Of a DNA stretch of 64,000 nt, positions 1 through 9,332 are shown piece by piece (position 1 is the first letter of the stretch; each line of letters starts with the position of its first letter). Source of the stretch: Nocardia sp. NBC_00416 (lineage in GTDB: Bacteria > Actinomycetota > Actinomycetes > Mycobacteriales > Mycobacteriaceae); assembly GCF_036032445.1 (NCBI RefSeq), contig NZ_CP107932.1, positions 3,474,501 through 3,538,500 of the forward strand, read 5' to 3'. The notes under the pieces were generated by a model that saw only the letters and a list, made by a program, of their open reading frames with translations, searched no databases and had not been told where the DNA came from. The translations under genes were made by a program, and so were the position numbers.

Positions 1-459
1 GGGCACGATTCCGAACAGCACGTAGGTCGGCACGGAGACGAACAGCAGCACCAGCGCGATCAGCGGTAGCGCGGTGGGGAAGTACTCGTGTCGCTGCAGG
101 CAGGCGACCACGCCGATGACCAGGAAGGCCAGGTCGGTGAACACCACCACCTTCGGCGGGTAGTCGAACGGCAGTTCACGCAGTGGATGCGGAGCCCCGG
201 GCAGCTTGCGCGCGGACCAGTCCCGCGTCCGTCGCCGGGTGCGCGCCCACCATCCCGGCACCGACCCGTCCCCGTGCGACGCCCGGCCCGGCCCGGACCG
301 GGGCGTTTTCTCCGGGGCCCGGGCCCCGGGCGGTGCTACCCGCGAATCGGACCACGCGCCACTTTCCACCCGCCGCGTACGGTCCTCCGCGGCGCCGCCG
401 AGTGTGAGGTGGCGCTCAGTCACCTGTCCAGGGTAAGCACCCCGGGCGCCGCCCGGCAT
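1..459 (-). CDS. Partial multi-pass membrane protein (N-terminal part)
   Basis: On the minus strand an open frame runs from a stop near 504 off the left edge. The first ~90 residues are Arg/Pro/Gly-rich and low in complexity. They are followed by two hydrophobic segments, roughly VVVFTDLAFLVIGVVACL and LPLIALVLLFVSVPTYVLF, which look like transmembrane helices separated by a short charged turn. The start is uncertain: ATG at 459, GTG at 423 and GTG at 261 are all possible, and the last would drop most of the low-complexity leader. It is divergent from the next gene. The family cannot be named from this fragment; a membrane-bound sensor kinase or an uncharacterised membrane protein are both possible. 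Confidence 0.4.
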   Translation of the reverse strand, partial: MPGGARGAYPGQVTERHLTLGGAAEDRTRRVESGAWSDSRVAPPGARAPEKTPRSGPGRASHGDGSVPGWWARTRRRTRDWSARKLPGAPHPLRELPFDYPPKVVVFTDLAFLVIGVVACLQRHEYFPTALPLIALVLLFVSVPTYVLFGIVP

Positions 460-617
460 CCTGCCGCGGCCGGTTCCCTGCTCCGACCACGGTAGGACAG
501 ATATTCACGCCCGCGGCACGACGTTCTACCGGCCGCGCGTTCGTAGCGTTGAACACGAACTCGCCGCACCGCCTCGGCCGACGAACACCAGGCCCCCTAC
601 CGGAAAGGGCTCGGATC

Positions 618-923
618 ATGTCTTGGAACGATCAGCACCTGCGCACCGAGATACTGCACACCGTTCTCGACCGCGCCGCCCACGACCCCGCTCGACCCGA
701 CCTCTTCGACGACATCCCGCACCTCGACCGATTGTTCGGCGGCCCCGACGGAGTACTTGCGGCGCTGCGTTATCGGTGGAACATTCATCTGGACGCCAAG
801 CTGGAGCTCGACCCGGGCCGCTGCTGGACCGCCGCGGACGCCTATCTCGAACTGGCGGCCGAACAGCCCGTGCTGTGCGCGGTGCTCGACGCCCGGACGG
901 CGTCGCCCGTGCCGGTGTCGTGA
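618..923 (+). CDS. Hypothetical protein, 101 aa
   Basis: A small soluble acidic protein of 101 residues, with no signal peptide or membrane segment. Its start is supported by AAAGGG eight bases upstream of the ATG. The sequence is dominated by amphipathic helices and ends in a short Ser/Pro-rich tail. It lies 43 bp upstream of an ABC-transporter ATPase on the same strand, so the two may be co-transcribed. I do not recognise the family; comparable small genes occur in Nocardia-type genomes but I cannot assign a role. Confidence 0.6.
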   Translation: MSWNDQHLRTEILHTVLDRAAHDPARPDLFDDIPHLDRLFGGPDGVLAALRYRWNIHLDAKLELDPGRCWTAADAYLELAAEQPVLCAVLDARTASPVPVS

Positions 924-966
924 ACCGCGCGGACCGAACGAATATCCGTGGAAGACGGGGGTGGCG

Positions 967-1680
967 ATGACGCAGCCGGCCATGCTGGAACTCACCGACG
1001 TAGTGAAGGAATACCGAGTCGGCGACCAACCGGTGCGCGCACTCGACGGCATCGATCTGCGGCTGGGTACCGGGGAGTTCACCTCGGTGATCGGCCCGTC
1101 CGGGTCCGGCAAGAGCACCCTGCTGCACATGCTGGGCGCCCTGGACCGCCCCGATTCCGGCTCGATCCGTTTCCAGGGCGCCGAGATCGGCGATCTGGAC
1201 GAGGAACGCCAGTCGGAGTTCCGGCGCCACCGGGTCGGATTCGTCTTCCAGTTCTTCAACCTGCTGCCCACGCTATCGGCCTGGGAGAACGTGGCGGTGC
1301 CGAAACTGCTGGACGGCACCGGGTTACGGAAGGCCAAGCCGCGGGCGCTGGAGCTGCTCGAACGGGTCGGCCTGGCGGCACGCGCCGACCACCGCCCGGC
1401 CGAACTGTCCGGCGGCCAGATGCAGCGGGTCGCGGTGGCCCGCTCGTTGATCATGAACCCGCCGCTCATCCTGGCCGACGAGCCGACCGGCAATCTGGAT
1501 TCGAAAACCGGGTCCTCGATCCTCGAACTCCTCGCCGAAGTGGCGGAATCCGGGAACTCGGTGGTGATGGTGACCCATGATCGGGGCGCGGTGGACTACT
1601 GCGATCGAGTGGTCACACTCGGCGACGGACGCATCGGGTCCGACGAACGCACCGCGGCCGGGCGAACCGTCGACGCGTGA
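967..1680 (+). CDS. ABC transporter ATP-binding protein (LolD/MacB type)
   Basis: A 237-residue ABC ATPase of the LolD/MacB-like family that normally pairs with FtsX-type permeases for lipoprotein or peptide export. The complete set of motifs is visible: Walker A GPSGSGKST, Q-loop FVFQFFN, signature LSGGQMQRVA, Walker B LILADEPTGNLD and H-loop MVTHD. An ATG at 967 is chosen; GTG at 961 is an alternative two codons upstream. No permease gene lies next to it: the downstream neighbour is convergent and the upstream one is a small hypothetical. The permease must therefore be encoded elsewhere, unless the partial membrane gene at the left edge is related, for which there is no evidence. Confidence 0.92.
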   Translation: MTQPAMLELTDVVKEYRVGDQPVRALDGIDLRLGTGEFTSVIGPSGSGKSTLLHMLGALDRPDSGSIRFQGAEIGDLDEERQSEFRRHRVGFVFQFFNLLPTLSAWENVAVPKLLDGTGLRKAKPRALELLERVGLAARADHRPAELSGGQMQRVAVARSLIMNPPLILADEPTGNLDSKTGSSILELLAEVAESGNSVVMVTHDRGAVDYCDRVVTLGDGRIGSDERTAAGRTVDA

Positions 1681-1695
1681 GCGGGCGGTCCGAAT

Positions 1696-3768
1696 TCACA
1701 GCGGGGCGCTGGACCACCACTGTTGGATATCGCCGCGCGGCGCGGCGCCCCAGTGACGCACGAACAACAGCGAATTGCTGCGCGGTGAATCCACCCCCGA
1801 CCCGAAACTGACCACCATGTTCGCGGTGGACCGGCCGCGGTCTCCGGGTTCTTCCCAGAAGTGCGCGGTATAGGGCTCACCGCTCTTCGCTCCGGCGACC
1901 GAATCGTGCGGCGGCAGACTCTCGAACACCTCGCGGGCGTCCTGCGCGTCCGGATAGGTGATGATCGTGTAGTCGAGCCGGGTGGTGTCCAGCGGCCGTT
2001 GCCGGCAATCCCAGATCGATTCCCAGGGACGAGCTTCCAACATATCGTCGAACACGGGCACCACATCGAGCACCGGGATCTGATCACCGGCTTCGTACAG
2101 GCTGCACATCGCGTCCTGATATCCGAACCCGTCCAGCTCCGATCCCTGAGGCAGCAGAGTGGGGAACAACCGCCGGGTCCGGTCGCCGGGTTCACCGCTG
2201 GGCGACCGGTCGGGACCGGATTCGCCCGGATCGGTGGTCCCGGTCGAGGTGCGCTCCAAGGTCGAGGTCCCGGGTGCGGCCGGGGCGTTGTCGGACGCGG
2301 ACCCGTCGGTCCCCAAGATCACGAGCACACCCGCCAGGATCACGGCGAGGACGATCAACGGCACCAGAATCGCCACGGCGATCAACGGCGCGCGGCTGCG
2401 CCGCCGTACCGGCGCACCGGACTCGGGATGGTAGCCGTGATAACCGGGTCCGGCGAACCCGCCCGGCGGGGGTCCGTAACCGCCCCGGACCGCGGCACCG
2501 CGGTCGGCCTCCTGCTGTGGTGCGGCCTGAACGGGCAGACCTCCGGTGTGCTCGACGCCCGGCGCCACACCGGAACCGCCGGTCTGTTCCACGCCGGGAC
2601 GGCCCACCGCGGCCGGCGGCGCGTGCACCACGGCCCGGCGCGCACCGGTGTGCTCGACCTCCCCGGGCCGGCCCTCGGCGCCGACCGGGGCGACGGATGA
2701 ACTGCCGGTCTTGTCCATGGCGACCCCGGGCGCCGGGCTCCCGGGCGGAGTCGCCGACCCGGCGTGGGGCGCCACGGACCCGGAGTATCCGCTGTCGGGG
2801 AATAAGGGAGCCGTCCCCGCTCCCGCACCCTGCGGCGCGCCGGAACCGGCAGGCGCCGCCGGATATCCCGCCGCCGCACCGGGATACGCCGAACCCGGGC
2901 CGCTCGACTCGGTCGCCGGATAGTTCGGCGGCGGCGCGGTGAGCGCCTGGGCGGCGGCTGCCGCGAATTCGAGGCAGGTGCGGTACCGGTGCCCCGGATG
3001 TTTGGCCATCGCCTTGGCCAGCACCGGATCCAGCCCCGGCGGCAAGCCGGGTCGTTTCACGGCGAGCGGCGGCGGCGCGAGTTGCAGGTTGCCGTGGATG
3101 ATGTCGGCGGGATTCGGCGAATCGAAAGGCGCCATACCGGTGAGCAGCCAGTACAGCGCGCACGCCAGCGAATACTGGTCCGAACGCCCGTCCATGTCGC
3201 CGCCGGTCATCTGCTCCGGAGAGGCGAAGGCGAGGGTCGCGGTGAACATTCCGGTCTGGGTCAGCCGGACCGTTTCCGCCCGTAATCGCGCCAATCCGAA
3301 ATCGGTGAGGAAAACGCGTTCCCCCTGGCCGGGATTAGCGCGGGCGAGCAGAATATTCGACGGCTTCACATCACGGTGCAGAACACCCATACCGTGCGCG
3401 TAATCGAGCGCGTCGGCGACACCGTCGATGATCTGCACCGCCTTTTCCGGCGGCAGCGCGAGCGCGTTGACCGTACCGGCGTCGGCACCGTCGATGTACT
3501 GCATACACATCCACAGGTGATCGCCTTCGGCGCCGCGGTCGTACACCGTGACGATGCCGGGATGATCGAGCGCGGCCGCGAGATCGGCTTCCCGTTCGAA
3601 CCGGGTACGGATGGCGGCGTCGGCGAAGAGTTCCGGTTTGAGCAGCTTCAATGCTGTCTGTTTCCCGAGCCGGGGATGGCGGGCCAGATATACGGCGCCC
3701 ATTCCACCTTCGCCGAGCAATCGCTCGATGGTGAACCCGGCGAACACGTCACCGTTGTTGAGCAACAC
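1696..3768 (-). CDS. Membrane-anchored serine/threonine protein kinase
   Basis: A 690-residue receptor-type Ser/Thr kinase of the actinobacterial Pkn family. The kinase domain occupies about residues 12-275: glycine loop GEGGMG at 19-24, ATP-anchoring Lys41, catalytic HRDVKPSN at 131-138, DFG at 156-158, and an activation segment ending in ASPEQ. A long Pro/Gly/Ala-rich linker follows, then one transmembrane helix near residues 455-480 and an extracytoplasmic domain of about 200 residues with a CSLYEAGDQIP stretch, presumably the sensor. It likely phosphorylates cytoplasmic targets in response to an envelope signal; the ligand is unknown. It is convergent with the ABC ATPase gene and 106 bp upstream of a response-regulator gene on the same strand. 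Confidence 0.9.
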   Translation of the reverse strand: MLLNNGDVFAGFTIERLLGEGGMGAVYLARHPRLGKQTALKLLKPELFADAAIRTRFEREADLAAALDHPGIVTVYDRGAEGDHLWMCMQYIDGADAGTVNALALPPEKAVQIIDGVADALDYAHGMGVLHRDVKPSNILLARANPGQGERVFLTDFGLARLRAETVRLTQTGMFTATLAFASPEQMTGGDMDGRSDQYSLACALYWLLTGMAPFDSPNPADIIHGNLQLAPPPLAVKRPGLPPGLDPVLAKAMAKHPGHRYRTCLEFAAAAAQALTAPPPNYPATESSGPGSAYPGAAAGYPAAPAGSGAPQGAGAGTAPLFPDSGYSGSVAPHAGSATPPGSPAPGVAMDKTGSSSVAPVGAEGRPGEVEHTGARRAVVHAPPAAVGRPGVEQTGGSGVAPGVEHTGGLPVQAAPQQEADRGAAVRGGYGPPPGGFAGPGYHGYHPESGAPVRRRSRAPLIAVAILVPLIVLAVILAGVLVILGTDGSASDNAPAAPGTSTLERTSTGTTDPGESGPDRSPSGEPGDRTRRLFPTLLPQGSELDGFGYQDAMCSLYEAGDQIPVLDVVPVFDDMLEARPWESIWDCRQRPLDTTRLDYTIITYPDAQDAREVFESLPPHDSVAGAKSGEPYTAHFWEEPGDRGRSTANMVVSFGSGVDSPRSNSLLFVRHWGAAPRGDIQQWWSSAPL

Positions 3769-3874
3769 GACCCCCTTCAGGTGACCGACAGATTGGTGAG
3801 CCTACCGGGCAGAGGGCGCCGGTTCCGCCGTGACAACTCGAATCAGGGCACTTCATGGAAACTTGGCAGTCCGT

Positions 3875-4537
3875 TCAGCCGGGGGTGACCAAACCGGATT
3901 CATAGGCCAGCACCACGGCCTGCGCGCGATCGCGTAGATCCAATTTGGTGAAGACCTTCGAGACATGTGTTTTCACCGTCTGTTCGGCGATGAACAACGC
4001 CGTCGCGATTTCGGTATTCGACATACCGCGAGCGACGAGTTCCAGTATCTCGCGCTCGCGCGGGGTCAGCGACGACAGCGCCGGTGAAGGGGTGCGCCGC
4101 GCGGCGCGGCGCATGGTCACTTCCGCGATGAGCCGGCGGGTCACCGTCGGGGCGAGCAACGCCTCCCCCGCGGCGACCACCCGCACCGCGCGCACCAGTT
4201 CCTCGGCCGGGGCGTCCTTGAGCAGGAACCCGCTGGCGCCGAGCCCGAGCGCCTCGTACACGTAGTCGTCGATATCGAAGGTGGTGAGCATGAGCACCCG
4301 GGTCGGGGGGTCGAATCCGGCGGCGAGAATCGCGCGGGCCGCGTCCAGTCCGTTCATCTCCGGCATCCGCACATCCATCAGCACCACATCGGGCCGCAAC
4401 CGCGCCGATTCGGCGACCGCCACTTTCCCGTTCGGCGCGTCGCCGACCACACTGATATCGGGTTGGGCGGCGAGCAATGCCCCGAATCCTTGCCGCACCA
4501 TGGCCTGGTCGTCGGCGATCAACACGGTTATTGCCAC
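3875..4537 (-). CDS. NarL/LuxR-family two-component response regulator
   Basis: A 220-residue response regulator. The receiver domain (about 1-120) has the acidic pocket ADD at 8-10, phospho-acceptor Asp55 in VVLMDVRMP and the conserved Lys in FLLKDAP. A LuxR-type helix-turn-helix occupies the C-terminal third (LTPREREILELVARGMSN ... TVKTHVSKVFTKLDL). It is probably the partner of the histidine kinase encoded 130 bp upstream on the same strand. Targets are unknown. Confidence 0.92.
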   Translation of the reverse strand: MAITVLIADDQAMVRQGFGALLAAQPDISVVGDAPNGKVAVAESARLRPDVVLMDVRMPEMNGLDAARAILAAGFDPPTRVLMLTTFDIDDYVYEALGLGASGFLLKDAPAEELVRAVRVVAAGEALLAPTVTRRLIAEVTMRRAARRTPSPALSSLTPREREILELVARGMSNTEIATALFIAEQTVKTHVSKVFTKLDLRDRAQAVVLAYESGLVTPG

Positions 4538-4667
4538 GGCCCCAGCTTAATTCCCGATCGAATCGCACGTGTGCCGAGCGTCCGGCGGCGAAGGTTCCCG
4601 CCGGGATCGGTAGCGCCGGGGCCGGTACCGAAATCCCGGCGGCGGCGACGGAACCGGGACGGTCCGC

Positions 4668-5912
4668 TCAGATCACGGCCGAGTTCGCGCCGACCGGCAG
4701 CGGCATCGTGGCAGGTCCGAGCGGTAGGAGCGCGCGTACCCGGAAACCGCCGTCCGGGGTCGGCGTGGCGTCGAGGTGCCCGCCGACAGCGAGCGCCCGC
4801 GCCTGCATACCCGGAATACCGTGCCCGCCCGGTCCGGCGTGCGCCGTACTCGTACCCGCCGCGTTGACCACGATGAGCTCCACCGCGGTCGCGCAATCGA
4901 CCGTCACGCGGACCGGAGCGCCCGGCGCATGCCGCCCGGCATTGGCCAGCGATTCCTGCACGATCCGGTACAGCGCCGAGCCGACAGTATCCGGAACCAC
5001 CGCGAGGGTTCCCTCCACTGTCCAGGTGAGATCGACCCCGGCGCGGGCCGCGCCGACGAACAGCGCTTCCAGATCGGCGGCGGTCGGCTGCGGTGTGTGC
5101 TCGGCGAGCTGACCATCGCTGCGCAGCACCCCGAGCAGGCCGCGGATCTCGTTGAGCGCCTCACGCGCGGTGGCGCCGATCGATTCGAACTCCGCCCGCG
5201 CCGCGTCGTTCACACCGTCCACCCGGTACGGCGCGGTCTGCGCCTGCACCACCACCAGCGACATATGGTGTGCGACCACATCGTGCAGGTCACGCGCGAT
5301 CCGCGCCTTCTCCTCGAGGATCGTGCGCCGGGCGCGTTCCAGATCGCTGACCTCGGTCTGCCGGTTCAGTTCGGAACGGGACCGGATCAGCGAGCGCAGC
5401 AGCAGCGCGACGAAGATCGATCCGCCCAGCGAGACCGGCCAGGCCCACGGGTCGGCGCCGACCCCCTCGGCCGACAGCGCCGCGCCCAGCAGCAGCGAGG
5501 TCGCCGCCCACACCACCGCGACCAGCTGCAACGGCGAACGCAGTGCCACCGCGAACACCAGGAAATACAGGGCGACGATATGCACCACCTGGAACGGAAT
5601 CGCCTCCCCCGGCACGTTCGGCACCGCCAAAGCGATGAACAGCGCCGATCCGGCCGACACCGCCCAGCCCAACAGCGCGTTGGACCGCATCAGCAGGACC
5701 GGCAGCGCGGCCAACGCCGCGACGAGCGGCTGGATCGGCCAGGGCATCTGGTGGGTGAGGTGCAGGGTCGGCCACGCCACGGAGAACAGCACCAGCGCGG
5801 TGAAGGCCGAACCGGCGTCGAGCCACCAGCGCGACCCCAATCGGGTCATCAGGCCCCAGATACTGCGGTTCCGGGTACCCGGCTTCGCGACGCTCGTGTC
5901 GTTCATTCCCAC
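4668..5912 (-). CDS. Two-component sensor histidine kinase (HisKA_3 family)
   Basis: A 414-residue membrane histidine kinase. The N-terminal ~175 residues hold four to six hydrophobic segments with no sizeable extracytoplasmic loop, an architecture suited to sensing membrane state. The dimerisation/phosphoacceptor region follows, with His210 in ARIARDLHDVVAHH, typical of NarX/DesK-type kinases. The C-terminal ATPase domain contains GHGIPGMQARALAVGG (G-box). Translation could begin at the first ATG or at the second two codons later. It is cognate with the response regulator directly downstream. Confidence 0.9.
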   Translation of the reverse strand: MGMNDTSVAKPGTRNRSIWGLMTRLGSRWWLDAGSAFTALVLFSVAWPTLHLTHQMPWPIQPLVAALAALPVLLMRSNALLGWAVSAGSALFIALAVPNVPGEAIPFQVVHIVALYFLVFAVALRSPLQLVAVVWAATSLLLGAALSAEGVGADPWAWPVSLGGSIFVALLLRSLIRSRSELNRQTEVSDLERARRTILEEKARIARDLHDVVAHHMSLVVVQAQTAPYRVDGVNDAARAEFESIGATAREALNEIRGLLGVLRSDGQLAEHTPQPTAADLEALFVGAARAGVDLTWTVEGTLAVVPDTVGSALYRIVQESLANAGRHAPGAPVRVTVDCATAVELIVVNAAGTSTAHAGPGGHGIPGMQARALAVGGHLDATPTPDGGFRVRALLPLGPATMPLPVGANSAVI

Positions 5913-6072
5913 GACACTAGGAACTCACGTCTCGGCGCACCTCATACCGTGGGGTGAATTACGGCCCGTACACCGGGTGTAGCGGCGGCCCGCTGTCGAC
6001 TCGGGGGCCGGGCATCGAACCCCTCTCGAGCGGGACGGCCCGGACCGTTACCGATTCATAACGTCCTCGACC

Positions 6073-6819
6073 ATGGCTGTCTCCAACAATGCCGCGCGCC
6101 ACCGGGCCCGGCCGACCATCCGGGCCGTGCGACGCGCGGCGATCGCCGCGGCCGGGCTCGCCGGCGCGGTATCGCTGCTGTCGGCGCCCGCGGCCGATGC
6201 CGCCGGCCCCGCCCCGGCGGCGACTCCCGCCGCCGCGGCGGTGCGGGCGCTCACTTCGCCCGTGCCGGGGACCGACATCGATATTCCGGTCGATTTCCGC
6301 GCCGTCGCGGGGTATCGCCCGGCGCTGGTCGACGGATTGCTGGTGGCGCCGCACGGTTCGTGCTCCTCGCCGGTGCCGCTGCCGGTGGAATTCGAGACCG
6401 CTTGTCAAGCGCACGACCTGGGCTACGACCTGCTGCGTTACGCGGGTGAGCAGGGTTCGCCGCTCGGCCCGTGGGCGCGCCAGGAGCTGGACCGGGCGCT
6501 GGCCGAGCGGATGCACGCGGCCTGTACGCGGCGCGCCGCGCTACTGCCGCGTACCCGCTGTGACGCGATGGCGGAGGTGGCCGCCGTCGCGGTCGACCTC
6601 AACTCGATGCGGCAGGACTACGGCGTCCCGGTCGTCGAGGACTTCCCCGTCGCGGACACGGTCGCGGCCTGGCTGCCGCGAATATCCGCCGTGCTGTTGC
6701 TCGCGTTCGCGGCGCTGCTGCTCCGGCGCCGATCGGTGGCCGCGCCGCTGCTCCCATACCTTCCGCGCCGCCGCCCGGACCTCTCCTATGCCGTCACCAC
6801 CGGGAGTTCTCATGTCTGA
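6073..6819 (+). CDS. Secreted/membrane phospholipase A2-like protein
   Basis: A 248-residue protein with a twin-Arg/Ala-rich signal sequence (about 1-43). Its central domain carries the prokaryotic phospholipase A2 signature ACQAHDLGYD, with Cys111, His114, Asp115 and Tyr118. In that family His/Asp form the catalytic dyad hydrolysing the sn-2 ester of phospholipids. Other cysteines (97, and in the following helix) fit the usual disulfides. A C-terminal hydrophobic helix (about 205-226) followed by an Arg-rich tail would anchor it in the membrane, which is unusual for this enzyme. The stop overlaps the next gene by 8 bp, so the two are translationally coupled. A paralogue lies at 8372-9301. 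Confidence 0.75.
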   Translation: MAVSNNAARHRARPTIRAVRRAAIAAAGLAGAVSLLSAPAADAAGPAPAATPAAAAVRALTSPVPGTDIDIPVDFRAVAGYRPALVDGLLVAPHGSCSSPVPLPVEFETACQAHDLGYDLLRYAGEQGSPLGPWARQELDRALAERMHAACTRRAALLPRTRCDAMAEVAAVAVDLNSMRQDYGVPVVEDFPVADTVAAWLPRISAVLLLAFAALLLRRRSVAAPLLPYLPRRRPDLSYAVTTGSSHV

Positions 6820-8245
6820 CACCGTCACTACACCGGCCACGCCACGCGCCCCGCTGCTCGCCCGGGTCCACCGTGCCGTCGCTGCCCGGCTGACCTGGGA
6901 GTGGCCGCCTGTCCGGACGACTCTCGCGGTCGGCGTGGGCACCGCGATATCGCTGGCGCCGGGCCTGCTGCCGCGAACGGCCGCCGCCCAGTCCCTGCTC
7001 ACTGTGCTGCTCGTCCTCCTGGGTCTCGGCGTCGCGCGACTCGTCCGGGTCGCCGCCGTCCGCGTCGCCGCCGGGGACGCCTACCCGAGCAGCGCCCGCA
7101 CGCGGCGGCTGGTCTGCACTGCGACCGCGGCCGGTGTGCTGGGCGCGGCCGTATACGCCGGTGTCTGGCAGAACACGCTGCGATCGGCCATGGGCCGCGC
7201 ACCGGCAGGACCCGGGTACTGGGCGTCCTGGCTCATCGGCTCGATACTGCTCTCGGTCGTGCTCGCGCTGGTCGCCATCGGGGTCGGCCGGGCGCTCCGG
7301 CGGATCGGCTGGTCCCGCTTGCTGGTGATGACCGTGGTCGCGGGGCTGCCGCTGGCTCTGTTCGGCATGCCCGCGGTAGTGGGCTGGGGCGACCAGGCCT
7401 ACGCGGCGGCGAACGCCGCGGTGGATCCGAACCTGGTACAGCCGGTCACGATGACCCGCTCCGGCAGCACCGAATCGATGGTGAGCTGGTCCTCCCTGGG
7501 CCGCGAGGGGCAGCGGTTCGTCACCGCCGGCCCACCCGGCGCGGTACATGTGTACGTCGGACTCCGATCGGCGCCGGACCTCGCCGCGCGGGCGGACCTC
7601 GCCGTCCGGGAGCTGGAACGCGCGGGTGGTTTCGACCGGTCGCATCTGGTGGTGGCCGTCCCCACCGGCTCGGGGTGGGTCGACGCACGCGCGCTGCGTG
7701 GATTCGGTGACAGGTTCGGCGGGGACGTCGCGGTGGTCGCGTTGCAGTACTCCTACGCGCCGAGCTGGGCCACCTTCGTCTTCGGCCGCCACGCCGCCGC
7801 GGCGTCCGCGCAGGCATTGGTCGCGGCCGTCGAACAACGCCTCGCCACGATGGACCGGCCGCCACGGCTGTACCTCTATGGGCAGAGCCTGGGCGCACTA
7901 GGAGGTAGCGCGGTGTTCGCCGGGGCGGCCGACCAGAACCACCGGGTGTGTTCGGCGCTGTGGGCGGGGATGCCCGGCGGCGGCAGTCCCGCGCCCGGGT
8001 CGCGGACCGTGATGCTGGCCAACAGTTCCGATCCCGTGGTGCACTGGTCACTCGACCTGCTGTGGCGCCGGCCCGACCTGACGGCCGCCCGCCGTGACGC
8101 GCCCACCCCGCCCTGGCTGCCCGTGGCGAGCTTCGTACAGACCACCGCCGACCTCCTCGGCGCGCTCGGCGCTCCACCCGGGCACGGTCACCGCTACGAC
8201 ATCGATCAGGGCACGGCACTGCCCGACTGCACCCCAGCGCGGTGA
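6812..8245 (+). CDS. Membrane alpha/beta hydrolase (Abhydrolase_9-like)
   Basis: A 477-residue protein. The N-terminal ~190 residues contain about four or five transmembrane helices. The C-terminal half is an alpha/beta-hydrolase domain with nucleophile Ser359 in YLYGQSLGALGG. This two-part architecture matches actinobacterial Abhydrolase_9 proteins, whose substrates are not well defined but are thought to be envelope lipids. The ATG at 6812 overlaps the end of the phospholipase-like gene (ATGTCTGA) and is preceded by CGGGAG. Its position between two phospholipase-A2-like paralogues suggests a shared role in envelope lipid turnover; that is inference. Confidence 0.82.
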   Translation: MSDTVTTPATPRAPLLARVHRAVAARLTWEWPPVRTTLAVGVGTAISLAPGLLPRTAAAQSLLTVLLVLLGLGVARLVRVAAVRVAAGDAYPSSARTRRLVCTATAAGVLGAAVYAGVWQNTLRSAMGRAPAGPGYWASWLIGSILLSVVLALVAIGVGRALRRIGWSRLLVMTVVAGLPLALFGMPAVVGWGDQAYAAANAAVDPNLVQPVTMTRSGSTESMVSWSSLGREGQRFVTAGPPGAVHVYVGLRSAPDLAARADLAVRELERAGGFDRSHLVVAVPTGSGWVDARALRGFGDRFGGDVAVVALQYSYAPSWATFVFGRHAAAASAQALVAAVEQRLATMDRPPRLYLYGQSLGALGGSAVFAGAADQNHRVCSALWAGMPGGGSPAPGSRTVMLANSSDPVVHWSLDLLWRRPDLTAARRDAPTPPWLPVASFVQTTADLLGALGAPPGHGHRYDIDQGTALPDCTPAR

Positions 8246-8371
8246 CTTTCGGCCGGTTCGGATCGCCCGGTTTGCCGGTCGGATGCGGGCGCCGGCGGCG
8301 GTGACGGCGGCCACCGGAGCCGGGACCTGCCGTGCGAACCCGGTACGGCACAGCGCTTAAGGTGTCCCATC

Positions 8372-9301
8372 ATGGCTTCACCGAGTAAAGATCACCCGCG
8401 CCGGTCGCGGCGCGTGTTCCGGCGGATTTCGCTACCGGCGTTCATCGGCGCCGCGCTGTTCGGTTCGGTGATCACCGCGGTGCCGGCGCCGACCTCCGAG
8501 GCCGTCGGTATCGACGCGTCGGTGACGGCGCCCGCCGGATTGGCGGTGGCTGATCTGACCTCGGATGACTCGGTGACCGACGCGGCCTCGGCCATACCCC
8601 GTGATTTCGCGACCTACACCGGTTACGAACCCGTCGTCCGGCAGGGCGTGCTGGTGGCCCCGGACGGCAGCTGTTCGTCCCCGGTCGAGTTGCCCCCCGA
8701 ATTCGATACCGCGTGCATGGCCCACGACCTCGGTTACGATCTGCTCCGCTATGCCGGCCGCACCGGCGCACCGCTCGGCCCCTGGGCACGGCAAGCCCTG
8801 GACCGGACGCTGAGCGTGCGGCTGCACCAGTCCTGCGACGCGCACAGCGAACCAGTGGTGCGCACGCGCTGCGAGACCCTCGCCGGGATCGCGGCGACCG
8901 CGGTGGAGCTGAATTCGCGACGTCAGCAGTACGGGGTTCCAGTGGTGGAGACATTCACACAGGTGGCGACCCATGCCGCGACCGAGCATCCGACCCGGCC
9001 CTGGTTGCTGCGCGCGGTCGCGCTCGGCCTGGCGGCGGTCGCGGCGCTGGTACTGGGGATGCGGCGGCTGCATCGGCGGGTTCGGCGGAACTCCGGCGAC
9101 GTCGCCGCACGGTTCGGTCCCGTACGCGCGGGCCGCACCGCGCTGCCGCGACTGACGATGACACGCCTGCTGCTGCCCCGCGCGGGATCCCTGCCCGGTC
9201 TCATGACGCTGCCCTTTCCGGCGGACCCGCCCCCGCCGCCGAGTCCGCGACCGGCACCGGTCATCACCTCACCTTCGGCGACGGTGCCGAACCGCGGTTG
9301 A
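8372..9301 (+). CDS. Secreted/membrane phospholipase A2-like protein, paralogue
   Basis: A 309-residue paralogue of the protein at 6073-6819. It has an Arg-rich N-terminus and hydrophobic signal (about 20-44), then the same core with ACMAHDLGYDLLRYAG (Cys115, His118, Asp119) and the conserved GSCSSPVELPPEFDTA lead-in. A C-terminal transmembrane helix lies near residue 208-228, but here it is followed by a ~75-residue Arg/Pro-rich cytoplasmic tail that the first copy lacks. The two copies flank a membrane hydrolase gene, which points to duplication around it. The dyad is intact in both copies. Confidence 0.75.
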   Translation: MASPSKDHPRRSRRVFRRISLPAFIGAALFGSVITAVPAPTSEAVGIDASVTAPAGLAVADLTSDDSVTDAASAIPRDFATYTGYEPVVRQGVLVAPDGSCSSPVELPPEFDTACMAHDLGYDLLRYAGRTGAPLGPWARQALDRTLSVRLHQSCDAHSEPVVRTRCETLAGIAATAVELNSRRQQYGVPVVETFTQVATHAATEHPTRPWLLRAVALGLAAVAALVLGMRRLHRRVRRNSGDVAARFGPVRAGRTALPRLTMTRLLLPRAGSLPGLMTLPFPADPPPPPSPRPAPVITSPSATVPNRG

Positions 9302-9308
9302 CCTTACT

Positions 9309-9322
9309 TGAAACACGTTCTA
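9309..9322. promoter_or_regulatory. KstR-like operator upstream of SRPBCC gene
   Basis: TGAAACACGTTCTA fits the TNNAACNNGTTNNA consensus of KstR, the TetR-family repressor of cholesterol catabolism in mycobacteria and rhodococci. It sits 10-33 bp upstream of the possible start codons of the next gene, a position where it could block transcription. Only one site is seen, and the inner arms AAC/GTT are exact; the outer bases are less close to the preferred form. Confidence 0.45.
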
Positions 9323-9332
9323 GTTTTAGGGC

